From contig NZ_FXWM01000001.1 in assembly GCF_900177675.1 (NCBI RefSeq), positions 2,055,001-2,119,000 on the forward strand: DNA of 64,000 nucleotides, read 5' to 3'. Each line of letters opens with the position of its first letter. Within the stretch, counting starts at the first letter, position 1. Below the pieces are notes generated by a model. The model did not search any database and had not been told where the DNA came from. It saw nothing but the letters and a program-made list of their open reading frames with translations. The DNA is from Bacillus sp. OV166 (GTDB lineage Bacteria; Bacillota; Bacilli; Bacillales; Cytobacillaceae). The translations under genes were made by a program, and so were the position numbers. Shown here piece after piece: positions 43,663-52,484 of this stretch.

Positions 43663-44673
43663 AATTTAGTATTGGCAATAGGGATGATTTTAGTTATTAT
43701 TACCGGACATATTGATCTATCGGTTGGTTCAATAGCAGCCTTTGTCGGAGCTATATCTGCTATTTTAATGGTTAATTATGAAGTTCCAATCTCAGCCGCA
43801 ATTATAATCTCATTATTAATTGGTGCACTTATTGGCGCTTGGCAAGGATTTTGGGTGGCATATGTCAAAATTCCTGCGTTTATTGTTACTCTAGCAGGAA
43901 TGCTTTTGTTTAGAGGATTGACTATGGTTGTGTTGGAGGGCAAATCAATCGCCCCATTTCCTGAAACATTTCAAAAAATTAGCTCAGGTTTCATTCCAGA
44001 TGTGTTTGGTGGAGCGAACCTTCATATTTTAACTCTTGTCATTGGAGCTCTGCTATCTGTCATTCTAATCTTCAATGAATTGAAAATTAGAAAAGTTGAA
44101 ATAAAATACAATTTAGATGTTTCACAAATAGGAATTTTCATTTTGAAGATTATTGCAATAGTTGCCTTAATTAATGTATTTGTGTACGTTCTTGCTACTT
44201 ACGAAGGAATTCCTAATATTTTAGTTATCTTGGCTTTATTAATATTGGCTTATCAATTTATTACAACAAAAACAATTGCAGGGCGTCACATTTATGCGAT
44301 AGGCGGAAATGAAAAAGCAGCCAGTTTATCAGGGGTCAAAACAAAGCGGGTTACATTCTGGGTCTTTGTAAATATGGGAGTGTTATCAGCTCTATCTGGG
44401 CTACTGTTTGCTGCTCGATTAAATGCTGCAACACCTAGAGCAGGAAATCTTTTTGAACTTGATGCGATTGCAGCATGTTTTATTGGCGGGGCATCAGCAT
44501 ATGGTGGAGTAGGTACGGTTCCAGGGGCTATTATTGGTGGTCTTGTTATGGGTGTCATGAATAACGGAATGTCCATACTAGGTTTAGGAATAGATTGGCA
44601 GCAAGGTATCAAAGGCCTTGTATTATTAGCTGCAGTAGCTTTTGATATCTATAATAAAAACAAATCATCATAA
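43663..44673 (+). pseudogene. 5'-truncated sugar ABC transporter permease (XylH/GguB type)
   Basis: The frame reads NLVLAIGMILVIITGHIDLSVGS from its first codons; in XylH/GguB proteins this segment begins only after about 60 residues. The rest is intact to the normal C-terminus (GGNEKAASLSGVKTKR and FIGGASAYGGVGTVPGAIIGG are the EAA-like permease signature). A TAA at 43660 closes the frame upstream and no ribosome site is present, only a TTG at 43672. The ATPase and binding-protein genes that normally precede it are gone. A remnant of a xylose/multiple-sugar operon, probably non-functional. Confidence 0.75.
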
Positions 44674-44694
44674 TTTACCTTAATAAATAAGAGT

Positions 44695-44731
44695 AGACCG
44701 CTATCTTTAATTGGTAGGGGTCTTTCTTTAT
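44695..44731 (+). terminator. Terminator after permease remnant
   Basis: Stem AGACCGCTATC / GGTAGGGGTCT (one mismatch, one G-U) with TTCTTTA tail. Confidence 0.6.
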
Positions 44732-44741
44732 GTTTTGTCTA

Positions 44742-44789
44742 TGTCGAAAATCGTGCAGATAAATTAGAGTCCGCTTTAATCCTTCGACA
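44742..44789. promoter_or_regulatory. Two inverted Spo0A-box-like sites
   Basis: TGTCGAA at 44742-44748 and TTCGACA at 44783-44789 are exact 0A boxes in opposite orientation, within perfect 8-bp arms ATGTCGAA / TTCGACAT. They lie upstream of the rhamnose aldolase/dehydrogenase promoter. Confidence 0.35.
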
Positions 44790-44863
44790 TGATGTTGGGT
44801 TATTCATTGCAAGAAAAAGGTACAAACAGAAATAAATAAAAATAAAAATTTGTATTTTGTATA

Positions 44864-44928
44864 TTCAAAAATAAACAAAAATGATTTATAATAAAAAACA
44901 GAACATAATAAACGCATAAATAAACAAA
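44864..44928 (+). promoter_or_regulatory. Promoter and candidate operator of rhamnose aldolase gene
   Basis: TTCAAA, 17-bp spacer, perfect TATAAT (44887-44892). A downstream GCATAAATAAACAAA at 44914-44928 shares the 10-mer CATAAATAAA with the leader of the DeoR gene (51431-51440). It is a candidate site for that repressor. Confidence 0.45.
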
Positions 44929-44941
44929 CGGGGGAATTCAG

Positions 44942-47011
44942 ATGGTAAAGAATCTTTGGGATACTGAAAAGGCTTCACAAGTTTTAAAAGGAGTAGAAGA
45001 ATTAGTGTATCGGTCCAACTTGATTGGATCAGATCGTGCCGTATGTAACTGGGGTGGCGGCAATACATCGATGAAGACAACTGAAAAGGATTTTCGCGGT
45101 CGTGATATAGAAGTGATGTGGGTAAAGGGAAGCGGTTCCGATTTGGCAACAATGAAGGCTCATAACTTTACAGGCCTAATTCTAGAAGATATCCGTCCAC
45201 TATTTGAACGTGATGAAATGACAGATGAGGATATGGTGTCCTATCTTTCACATTGCATGATTGACAGTAAACATCCAAGAGCATCGATCGAAACATTATT
45301 ACATGCGTTCTTACCATATAACCATGTAGACCACACACATCCAGATGCGATTATTAGCCTATGCTGTGCTGATAATGGGAAGCAGCTTGCTGAAGAGATT
45401 TTTGGAAATCGTTTTGTTTGGGTTCCATATGTACGGCCAGGCTTTACACTTTCAAAAATGATCGCAGAAGGAGTAAGAAATAACCCAAATGCGGAGCTTG
45501 TCTTAATGGAAAAACATGGACTTGTTACGTGGGGAGAAACTTCAGAAGAGTCCTATGCCAAAACAATCGAAATTATTAATGAAGCAGAACAATATATAAA
45601 TGAAAGAATTAATGAAGGAACCGTTTTTGGTGGTCAAAAATATGAATCTCTTACCGACGAAGAAGCAACTAGCATCCTAGCAAAAGTAATGCCAGTGATC
45701 CGCGGAGCAGTAAGTGATGAAAAGAAAATGCTGTTAACGTTTGACCGTGGTGAAGATGTTATTCAATTTGTAAACAGTCACCAAGCACCAGAGCTTTCTC
45801 AAGTAGGTGCGGCCTGTCCAGACCATCTCGTCCACACAAAAATGGTTCCACTTTATATCAATTGGGATCCACAAACGAAGGACGTAGAAGCCTTAATTGC
45901 TAGTGTAAAAGAAGGGATTGACAATTTCAAAGCACAGTACAAAGAATACTTTGACCGCAACAAACACGAAGGCGATCAAATGTTTGAACCAGCTCCACGT
46001 GTTATCTTAATCCCTGGAATTGGTATGGTGAACTCTGGAAAGGATGTTAGCAACTCTAGAGTCAGCGGTGCATTATACCACCGTGCAATTGCGGTAATGA
46101 AAGGTTCTACTACACTCGGAAACTTTGTTTCATTAAGTGAAAATGAATCCTACAACGTAGAATATTGGCCATTAGAATTATATAAATTATCGCTTGCTCC
46201 AGCTGAAGCTGAGTTTTCTAGAAAGGTAGCTTTTGTTACTGGCGGAGCTGGTGGAATTGGCAGTGAAACTTGCCGTCGCTTTGTTTCTGAAGGAGCACAT
46301 GTAGTTGTAGCAGACTTGAATCTTGAAGGTGCAGAAAAGGTTGCCGCTGAAATTAATGAAAAGTACGGAGCAAATCGTGCCCTTGCTGTGAAGATGGATG
46401 TAACCAAAGAAGAGCAAGTTGAATCAGCCTTTGATCAAACAGCACTTACGTTTGGCGGGGTTGATATCATTGTAAACAATGCTGGCCTTGCTACATCAAG
46501 TCCAATTGACGAAACGTCTCTTCAAGAGTGGAACTTAAATATGAATGTACTAGGAACTGGTTATTTCCTAGTAGCCCGCGAAGCATTCAAGCAAATGAAA
46601 CAGCAAGGCATTGGTGGAAACATGGTGTTTATCGGATCGAAGAACTCTGTATTTGCTGGAAAAAATGCAGCTGCCTACAGTTCTGTAAAAGCACTTGAAA
46701 CACACTTGGCAAGATGTATTGCTGCTGAAGGCGGCGAGTTTGGCATTCGTGTCAATTCTGTCCTTCCTGATGCCGTTCTTCAAGGATCTACTATTTGGGG
46801 ATCAAGATGGCGTGAAGAACGTGCTGCAGCATATGGAATTGATCCTGATCAATTAGAAGATCACTATCGCAAACGTACAACTCTATTAGTTAATATCTAT
46901 CCTTCAGATATCGCTGAATCAATCGCATTCTTTGCCTCATCAAAATCAGATAGAACAACTGGATGTATGTTAACGGTGGATGGCGGAGTGCCAGCTGCGT
47001 TTACGAGGTAA
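44942..47011 (+). CDS. rhaEW: Bifunctional rhamnulose-1-phosphate aldolase/L-lactaldehyde dehydrogenase
   Basis: A 689-aa fusion. Residues 1 to about 430 form a class II (zinc) aldolase with HTHPDAII and EKHGLVTWG holding metal-binding His residues. Residues about 435-689 form an SDR with VTGGAGGIGSETC, NNAG, and YSSVK as catalytic pair. The aldolase makes dihydroxyacetone phosphate and L-lactaldehyde; the SDR oxidises the lactaldehyde. The length is that of the known Bacillus YuxG/RhaEW proteins. RBS GGGGGAA, ATG. It is separated from rhaB by a small Sda-like gene and an EamA permease. Confidence 0.92.
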   Translation: MVKNLWDTEKASQVLKGVEELVYRSNLIGSDRAVCNWGGGNTSMKTTEKDFRGRDIEVMWVKGSGSDLATMKAHNFTGLILEDIRPLFERDEMTDEDMVSYLSHCMIDSKHPRASIETLLHAFLPYNHVDHTHPDAIISLCCADNGKQLAEEIFGNRFVWVPYVRPGFTLSKMIAEGVRNNPNAELVLMEKHGLVTWGETSEESYAKTIEIINEAEQYINERINEGTVFGGQKYESLTDEEATSILAKVMPVIRGAVSDEKKMLLTFDRGEDVIQFVNSHQAPELSQVGAACPDHLVHTKMVPLYINWDPQTKDVEALIASVKEGIDNFKAQYKEYFDRNKHEGDQMFEPAPRVILIPGIGMVNSGKDVSNSRVSGALYHRAIAVMKGSTTLGNFVSLSENESYNVEYWPLELYKLSLAPAEAEFSRKVAFVTGGAGGIGSETCRRFVSEGAHVVVADLNLEGAEKVAAEINEKYGANRALAVKMDVTKEEQVESAFDQTALTFGGVDIIVNNAGLATSSPIDETSLQEWNLNMNVLGTGYFLVAREAFKQMKQQGIGGNMVFIGSKNSVFAGKNAAAYSSVKALETHLARCIAAEGGEFGIRVNSVLPDAVLQGSTIWGSRWREERAAAYGIDPDQLEDHYRKRTTLLVNIYPSDIAESIAFFASSKSDRTTGCMLTVDGGVPAAFTR

Positions 47012-47047
47012 GATAGTTATGTGAAAACTAATTGGAATGAAAATATA

Positions 47048-47173
47048 ATGAAGAAACTAAGCATTGCACAATTGCTGGAAACATTAAATAAAGCCATTGA
47101 GTTAAATTTACAACAAGACTTTATTGATTTAATAGTTTATGAGTTAGATAGAAAGCAATTTAAGATTAATTAA
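47048..47173 (+). CDS. Sda-like sporulation checkpoint protein
   Basis: A 41-aa protein that matches the helical-hairpin pattern of Sda (KLSIAQLLETLNKAIELNL, then DFIDLIVYEL). Sda binds the histidine kinase KinA and blocks sporulation when DNA replication is disturbed. The start ATG 47048 has only a weak site (GGAATGA); an in-frame GTG at 47021 could add nine residues. A strong terminator follows four bases after the stop codon, which supports a real gene. I saw no clear DnaA box upstream. Family assignment rests on memory of Sda. Confidence 0.65.
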   Translation: MKKLSIAQLLETLNKAIELNLQQDFIDLIVYELDRKQFKIN

Positions 47174-47176
47174 CAT

Positions 47177-47213
47177 AAAAAGTTGACTCCATAAGAGGGG
47201 TCAACTTTTTGTC
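47177..47213 (+). terminator. Terminator after Sda-like gene
   Basis: Stem AAAAAGTTGACTCC / GGGGTCAACTTTTT, 6-base loop, T-run. Confidence 0.88.
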
Positions 47214-47244
47214 ATAACATCTATAAAGAGTTGAATAGATGGAT

Positions 47245-47379
47245 TTATATTTTTTTTTTCCAAGCAATAACAAGTTCACAATCGTGATCCTTTACGCCAT
47301 CAATCTCTATAAAACGAAGTGTTAGGAAAGAGGAATGAAAATTCCTTTTGATAATTCTTTCGATAAGCGAAATACCATG
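47245..47379 (-). pseudogene. 3' relic of a LysR-type regulator
   Basis: The minus strand reads GISLIERIIKRNF, then LRFIEIDGVKDHDCELVIAW followed by KKKI and stop, as at the C-terminus of LysR regulators (the effector domain end, CELVIAWKK). A stop codon lies directly upstream, so the DNA-binding part is lost. EamA permease genes often have a divergent LysR gene, which fits its position beside the permease at 47435. Confidence 0.5.
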
Positions 47380-47434
47380 CTATACTAATAAAAGTCACCA
47401 ACAAAAACATTTTGAGAAGGGTTGTCTATGGTAA

Positions 47435-48352
47435 ATGTCGAGTAGTATGATAAAAGCTTTTATTAGTCTCTTTTTGGTTTCTGTTTTATGGGGGTGCAAT
47501 TATCCGGTCAGTTCCTATTTACTGCAAGGATTTTCACCTGTTTTTTTATCAACCGTTCGAATTTGCTTTACCTCACTTTTTTTGATAATCGTTGCCATGA
47601 TTCATAAAGGAATGAAGCGTCCCACCATTTCAGAGTGGAAATACCTCATTGGTGTTGGAATCTTTGGAACCCTGTTAAATCAAACCTTCTACTTTACGGG
47701 TCTCCATCATACAACCCCAGCTAACGCCTCATTAATAATTTCCTTGGCACCGATAGCGACAATTCTATTGGAACGAATCATCTTTAAAGTCCAGTTTACC
47801 ATTAAAAAATCGGCAGGAGCCATTATTAGTTTAATTGGTGTTTTTTCAATTATTGGTGTTGCAAATGGCGGTTTGGGAATCTCATGGGGAGATTTTAACA
47901 TACTAATCGCCATGCTTTGCCTCTCGATTAGTATATTATTTATCCGAGGTTTATCAAAAACTATGAACACATTTATTATTACGATATACTCAACCGTACT
48001 AGGAAGTGTACTAATGATTCCTGCTGCCGGAGTCGAAAACTTTGTGAGCGGCTCTGTCATCAGCCATTCTCTTTTTATGTGGATTTTGTTAATTTTTGCT
48101 GGGATCATGGCTCAAGGTATTGCTGGGTTTTGGTGGAATAAAGGCGTAGCTAAAGTTGGTGCAGGTACAGCTTCAATGTTCATGAATATCCAGCCGTTTG
48201 TCGCCATCATAGCCTCTCATTTTATTTTAGGGAATCATATCTTGCTGAATCAAATCATTGGCGGTATTTTGGTATTACTAGGCGTATTTATTGCAAATAT
48301 GCCATCGGTAAAAACCGTGGTTTCTACTGGGTCAAATAAAGCGGTAATGTAA
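47435..48352 (+). CDS. EamA/DMT-family permease
   Basis: Membrane protein of 305 aa with ten predicted segments and two EamA repeats (LFLVSVLWGCNYPVSSYLL in the first, GVLVLLGVFI-like end in the second). Members export metabolites such as amino acids, purines or sugars. ATG 47435 (a further ATG at 47447) with GAGAAGG at long distance. A one-gene unit between the Sda-like gene and rhaB, not an obvious part of rhamnose use. Confidence 0.82.
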   Translation: MSSSMIKAFISLFLVSVLWGCNYPVSSYLLQGFSPVFLSTVRICFTSLFLIIVAMIHKGMKRPTISEWKYLIGVGIFGTLLNQTFYFTGLHHTTPANASLIISLAPIATILLERIIFKVQFTIKKSAGAIISLIGVFSIIGVANGGLGISWGDFNILIAMLCLSISILFIRGLSKTMNTFIITIYSTVLGSVLMIPAAGVENFVSGSVISHSLFMWILLIFAGIMAQGIAGFWWNKGVAKVGAGTASMFMNIQPFVAIIASHFILGNHILLNQIIGGILVLLGVFIANMPSVKTVVSTGSNKAVM

Positions 48353-48439
48353 AGAGTCTTCCCACTGATTGGTCTAAAAGGTCGATCTTTCACAAAAACT
48401 ATCAATACATCCTGAGAAATGGAAAGGGACGATGAGATG

Positions 48440-48473
48440 AAAACACCACAGAAAAATTCTGTGGTGTTTTTTG
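48440..48473 (+). terminator. Terminator after EamA gene
   Basis: Strong stem AAAACACCACAGAA / TTCTGTGGTGTTTT plus TT. Confidence 0.9.
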
Positions 48474-48565
48474 GTATTTAAGAATTAAGGTTGGCAAATA
48501 AGGACAACAAATTGGTCGAATTACGTTATAGGAAAATCGTATTTTTCTAGTAAGATAGAGTTATC

Positions 48566-48579
48566 AGTAAGCGTTTCCA
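48566..48579 (+). promoter_or_regulatory. cre site before rhaB
   Basis: AGTAAGCGTTTCCA fits the CcpA consensus at all fixed positions but the first. Glucose repression of rhamnose genes would be expected. Confidence 0.55.
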
Positions 48580-48596
48580 ACCGAGAGGTGATGTTA

Positions 48597-50015
48597 ATGA
48601 CAAAATACAGTATTGCTGTTGATATTGGTGCATCAAGCGGCCGGCTAATACTAGGATATTTAGAAAATGGGTTATTAAAACTAGATGAAATTCATCGTTT
48701 CGATAACAAAATTGTCAAAAAAGGTTACTCCTATTGCTGGGAAGCCGACAAGCTTTTTCAAGAAATCAAAAATGGATTAAAAAAGTGCAATGAGCTTGGC
48801 ATAAAACCAGATAGTATCGGAATTGATACGTGGGCCGTCGACTTTGTGTTATTGGATGAAAACGATCAACCATTAACAGAGGCTGTCTCATATCGTGACC
48901 CGAGAACAGACGGGGTGATGGAACAGGTTTTTGAAAAAATCATGAAAGAGCGTCTGTATTTAGAAACAGGCATCCAGTTCCAAAAGTTTAATACCATCTA
49001 TCAATTGTATTCGATTAAACAAAGCTCTCCAGAAATCCTAGATAAAGCAAAATCATTCTTAATGATTCCAGATTACTTCAATTATTTACTGACAGGAAAA
49101 AAAGCAAATGAATATACAAATGCTACATCCACCCAACTTGTAAATGCTTTTACGAAAAAGTGGGATCATGACTTATTGGATCTATTGGGAATAAATAAGG
49201 AAATGTTCCATGAAATTAAGACACCGAAGACTGTTCTTGGAACATTAAAAGAAGAACTAGTTTCAGAGTTAGGCTTTGACCTTCAAGTGATTCTTCCAGC
49301 AACACATGATACAGGTTCAGCGGTTATTGCCGTACCTGAAGAAAATGAAACGATATATATCAGTTCAGGAACATGGTCGTTGATTGGAGTTGAAAACTAC
49401 TTCCCAATCTGTGTAACGAAAGCACTGGACTACAATTTTACCAATGAGGGCGGAATCGATTATCAATACCGCTTCTTAAAAAATATTATGGGACTTTGGA
49501 TGATTCAAGAGGTAAAACGCAACTACAATAATGAATATTCTTTTGCCGAGCTGGTTGATTTAGCTAGAGAGGCTAAGGACTTTAAGGCAGTGGTTAATGT
49601 CAATGATGACCGTTTCCTAAAACCTGAGAACATGGTCCAGGAAATCATGAATTATTGTGTGGAAACGGATCAGCCAATTCCTAGCACACCTGGAGAAGTC
49701 GCGAAGTGCGTATATGATAGTTTAGCAGTTAGCTATCAGGATGCCGTTCAAGAAATTGAAGAAATTTTTGAAAAGAGATTTGAAAAAATCAATGTCATCG
49801 GCGGCGGCTGTCAAAATGAAATGTTAAATCAACTTGTCGCTGATGTAACGAAGAAAGAAGTATATGCAGGACCTATTGAAGCGACTGCGATCGGTAATAT
49901 CGTCGCTCAGTTAATGGCACTCGATGAAATTCAAGATATGAAAGAAGCACGCACGATTGTTAAAAAATCATTTGAGGTAAAGAAATATTTGCCAACTGCA
50001 CCGATTACAAACTAA
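48597..50015 (+). CDS. rhaB: Rhamnulokinase
   Basis: FGGY-family sugar kinase of 472 aa that phosphorylates L-rhamnulose. N-terminal [13 protein letters not shown] phosphate motif, [15 protein letters not shown], and C-terminal [14 protein letters not shown] (adenosine motif). ATG 48597 is chosen since GAGAGGTGA precedes it; the upstream in-frame GTG 48588 and ATG 48591 lie within this site. It is 20 bp ahead of rhaA, forming the rhaBA operon, with a cre site just upstream. Confidence 0.93.
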   Translation: MTKYSIAVDIGASSGRLILGYLENGLLKLDEIHRFDNKIVKKGYSYCWEADKLFQEIKNGLKKCNELGIKPDSIGIDTWAVDFVLLDENDQPLTEAVSYRDPRTDGVMEQVFEKIMKERLYLETGIQFQKFNTIYQLYSIKQSSPEILDKAKSFLMIPDYFNYLLTGKKANEYTNATSTQLVNAFTKKWDHDLLDLLGINKEMFHEIKTPKTVLGTLKEELVSELGFDLQVILPATHDTGSAVIAVPEENETIYISSGTWSLIGVENYFPICVTKALDYNFTNEGGIDYQYRFLKNIMGLWMIQEVKRNYNNEYSFAELVDLAREAKDFKAVVNVNDDRFLKPENMVQEIMNYCVETDQPIPSTPGEVAKCVYDSLAVSYQDAVQEIEEIFEKRFEKINVIGGGCQNEMLNQLVADVTKKEVYAGPIEATAIGNIVAQLMALDEIQDMKEARTIVKKSFEVKKYLPTAPITN

Positions 50016-50035
50016 CCTTGGAGAGGAAGATATTT

Positions 50036-51289
50036 ATGTCTACTAAAGAAAACTACGAACTTGCTAAGAAGGCTTATGAAAAATGGGGAATTAATGTTGA
50101 TGAAGTAATCGAAACCTTAAAAAATATTTCGATTTCGGTTCACTGCTGGCAAGGTGATGATATCGGTGGATTTGAAGTGAACCCTAAAGAATTATCTGGT
50201 GGAATTTCTGTTACTGGAAATTATCCAGGTAAGGCAACGACACCTGAAGAATTAAGAGCAGACTTAGAAAAAGCACTTTCCTTGATTCCAGGTAAACATC
50301 GCGTCAATTTACATGCCATTTATGCGGAAACTAATGGAGAAGTGGTAGAAAGAGACCAGCTAGAACCAAAGCATTTTGAAAATTGGGTAAAATGGGCAAA
50401 GGAAAATGGATTAGGCTTGGATTACAACCCAACGCTATTCTCACATCCCAAAGCAGATGACGGTTTGACACTTTCCCATCCAAACGAAGAAATCCGTGAA
50501 TTCTGGATCAATCACTGTATTGGCAGCCGGAAAATTGGTGAGTATTTCGGAAAAGAACTAGGTACACCTGCCTTAACAAATATTTGGATTCCAGATGGCT
50601 ATAAGGATATTCCAAGTGACCGCCTGACTCCAAGAAAAAGATTAAAAGAATCATTAGATAAAATTTTTGCCGTTGATGTAGATGAAAGATTTAATCTTGA
50701 TGCAGTAGAAAGTAAAGTGTTTGGAATTGGCTCCGAATCTTATGTAGTTGGTTCTCATGAATTTTATCTAAATTATGCAATGAAAAATGAAAAATTATGT
50801 TTACTGGATACAGGGCACTATCATCCAACAGAAACAGTATCAAATAAAATTTCATCGATGTTATTATTTAGCGAAAAGCTTGCCCTGCATGTTTCAAGAC
50901 CTGTACGTTGGGACAGTGACCATGTAGTTATCCTTGATGATGAATTAAAGGAAATTGCCTTAGAAATTGTACGTAATGATGCGTTAGACCGTGTCATCAT
51001 CGGACTTGACTTCTTTGATGCAAGCATCAATCGTGTGGCTGCTTGGACAATAGGTACACGTAACATGATTAAAGCATTGCTTTATGCGATGCTGGTTCCA
51101 AATGAATATTTGAAACAGCTTCAAGAAGAAGGCAACTTCACTGAAAGATTAGCGTTAATGGAAGAATTCAAGACCTATCCATTTGGTGCAGTTTGGGATT
51201 TTTACTGTGAAAAAATGGGCGCTCCAGTAAAAGAATCTTGGTTAGAAGAAGTAAAAGCGTATGAGCAAGAGGTTTTATTAAAAAGATAA
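50036..51289 (+). CDS. rhaA: L-rhamnose isomerase
   Basis: Isomerase of 417 aa that converts L-rhamnose to L-rhamnulose. [16 protein letters not shown] at the start and metal-ligand segments [15 protein letters not shown] and [14 protein letters not shown] are characteristic. ATG 50036 with GAGAGGA; a TTG at 50018 is in frame but would include the ribosome site. A terminator follows. Together with rhaB and the aldolase/dehydrogenase the full route from rhamnose to DHAP and lactate is present; no intact rhamnose transporter or mutarotase was seen. Confidence 0.94.
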   Translation: MSTKENYELAKKAYEKWGINVDEVIETLKNISISVHCWQGDDIGGFEVNPKELSGGISVTGNYPGKATTPEELRADLEKALSLIPGKHRVNLHAIYAETNGEVVERDQLEPKHFENWVKWAKENGLGLDYNPTLFSHPKADDGLTLSHPNEEIREFWINHCIGSRKIGEYFGKELGTPALTNIWIPDGYKDIPSDRLTPRKRLKESLDKIFAVDVDERFNLDAVESKVFGIGSESYVVGSHEFYLNYAMKNEKLCLLDTGHYHPTETVSNKISSMLLFSEKLALHVSRPVRWDSDHVVILDDELKEIALEIVRNDALDRVIIGLDFFDASINRVAAWTIGTRNMIKALLYAMLVPNEYLKQLQEEGNFTERLALMEEFKTYPFGAVWDFYCEKMGAPVKESWLEEVKAYEQEVLLKR

Positions 51290-51304
51290 GTGGATTTATT
51301 AGGG

Positions 51305-51356
51305 GAAGACTCAAATAGGAGATTTATAGACTCCTTTTTGGGTCTTCTTTTTTTAA
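51305..51356 (+). terminator. Terminator after rhaA
   Basis: Stem GAAGACTCAAA / TTTGGGTCTTC with inner TAGGAG / CTCC pairing and a long T-run. Confidence 0.87.
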
Positions 51357-51430
51357 TTTTTACATGTTTGTTTTTCAAAAATATATGTTATAGTTATAGT
51401 GAGAATGAATAAAAAACAAATACAAAACAA

Positions 51431-51440
51431 CATAAATAAA
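51431..51440 (+). promoter_or_regulatory. Candidate DeoR operator half-site
   Basis: CATAAATAAA, shared with the leader of the rhamnose aldolase gene, 28 bp before the regulator's start. AT-rich surroundings make chance sharing possible. Confidence 0.3.
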
Positions 51441-51468
51441 AATAGCGGGGCAGGAAGGGGCAGAACAA

Positions 51469-52230
51469 GTGCTTGTTGCAGAAAGACAAAAAAAGATTGT
51501 CGAATTGGTTAATGAACGATTAAGTATTCGGGTTACGGAGCTTAGCAAGATTTTCTCTGTAACAGAGGAAACGATTCGTCGTGATCTTGAAAAGCTTGAA
51601 AAGGAAAATTTATTAATGCGCAGTCATGGCGGTGCGGTTAGTATTGAGAAAGATCAATCGGAGACCTCCTATTTGGAAAGAGAGATTACGAATGCTGCTG
51701 AAAAGAAAGCGATAGCAAGAGCAGCCGTTCAATCTATTGAGTCTGGTGACCAAATTGTTTTGGATGCAAGTACTACCGCATGGTATGTCGCAAAGGAACT
51801 GCCAGATATGCCTTTAACCGTTCTTACAAATTCAATAAAGGTAGCCATTGAGCTTAGTAAAAAGGAACAAATAAAAGTGATTTCTACTGGCGGAACTTTA
51901 CTATCACAATCTCTTTCATATGTTGGACCACTTGCAGAGCGCTCCCTTGCCATGTATCACGTTAACAAAGTCTTCCTTTCCTGCAAAGGGGTACACCTTG
52001 ATAAAGGGCTAAGTGATTTAAATGAATTGCAAGCGTTATTAAAAAAGCAGATGATGGAAATAGCCGATGAAACCATTCTAATGGTTGATTCCAGCAAATT
52101 TGGGACACGTGCTTTTTCGCATATTTCACCAGTTTCTAACATCGATTGCATTATTACCGATTCAAATATAAATGAAGAAACTAGAATCGAGTTGGAAGAA
52201 AAAAAGATAAAGTTAGTAATTATCAACTAG
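51469..52230 (+). CDS. DeoR-family repressor of rhamnose genes
   Basis: Regulator of 253 aa with N-terminal HTH (IVELVNERLSIRVTELSKIF, EETIRRDLEKLEKE, RSHGGA) and a DeoRC sugar-phosphate domain (VLDASTTAWYVAKELP, VISTGGTLL). GTG start with GGAAGGGG upstream. Members are released from DNA by sugar phosphates; rhamnulose-1-phosphate is the likely signal from its position next to rhaA. It ends in a terminator. Confidence 0.88.
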   Translation: MLVAERQKKIVELVNERLSIRVTELSKIFSVTEETIRRDLEKLEKENLLMRSHGGAVSIEKDQSETSYLEREITNAAEKKAIARAAVQSIESGDQIVLDASTTAWYVAKELPDMPLTVLTNSIKVAIELSKKEQIKVISTGGTLLSQSLSYVGPLAERSLAMYHVNKVFLSCKGVHLDKGLSDLNELQALLKKQMMEIADETILMVDSSKFGTRAFSHISPVSNIDCIITDSNINEETRIELEEKKIKLVIIN

Positions 52231-52256
52231 CAGGCCAAGTCCGGTCTGCTTTTTTA
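52229..52256 (+). terminator. Terminator after DeoR gene
   Basis: Stem AGCAGGCC / GGTCTGCT with T6. Confidence 0.8.
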
Positions 52257-52484
52257 TACACTTTAAGCCAAACATTAAAACGTGTATGGCTTGTTTGATT
52301 TGTCTCTGTGAGTTATTTTTATTTTTTTAAAAAGTCGGAATTTTGAAAGAAATTAGTCGGATTTACAGTAGGAAAGGGTTTTCATTTGTTTTATCTTTAA
52401 TATAGAACAAACTATCTAAAATTTCTCCTGCAAATAAATCATTACAAAATAAGATTCGTAATGAAAAGAGGATGTGACAATGAA

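Noticed and set aside
52371..52384. GGAAAGGGTTTTCA as a cre site before the GH43 gene
   Set aside because: It lacks the central CG of the consensus and the leading T; too weak to list, though catabolite control of GH43 would make sense.
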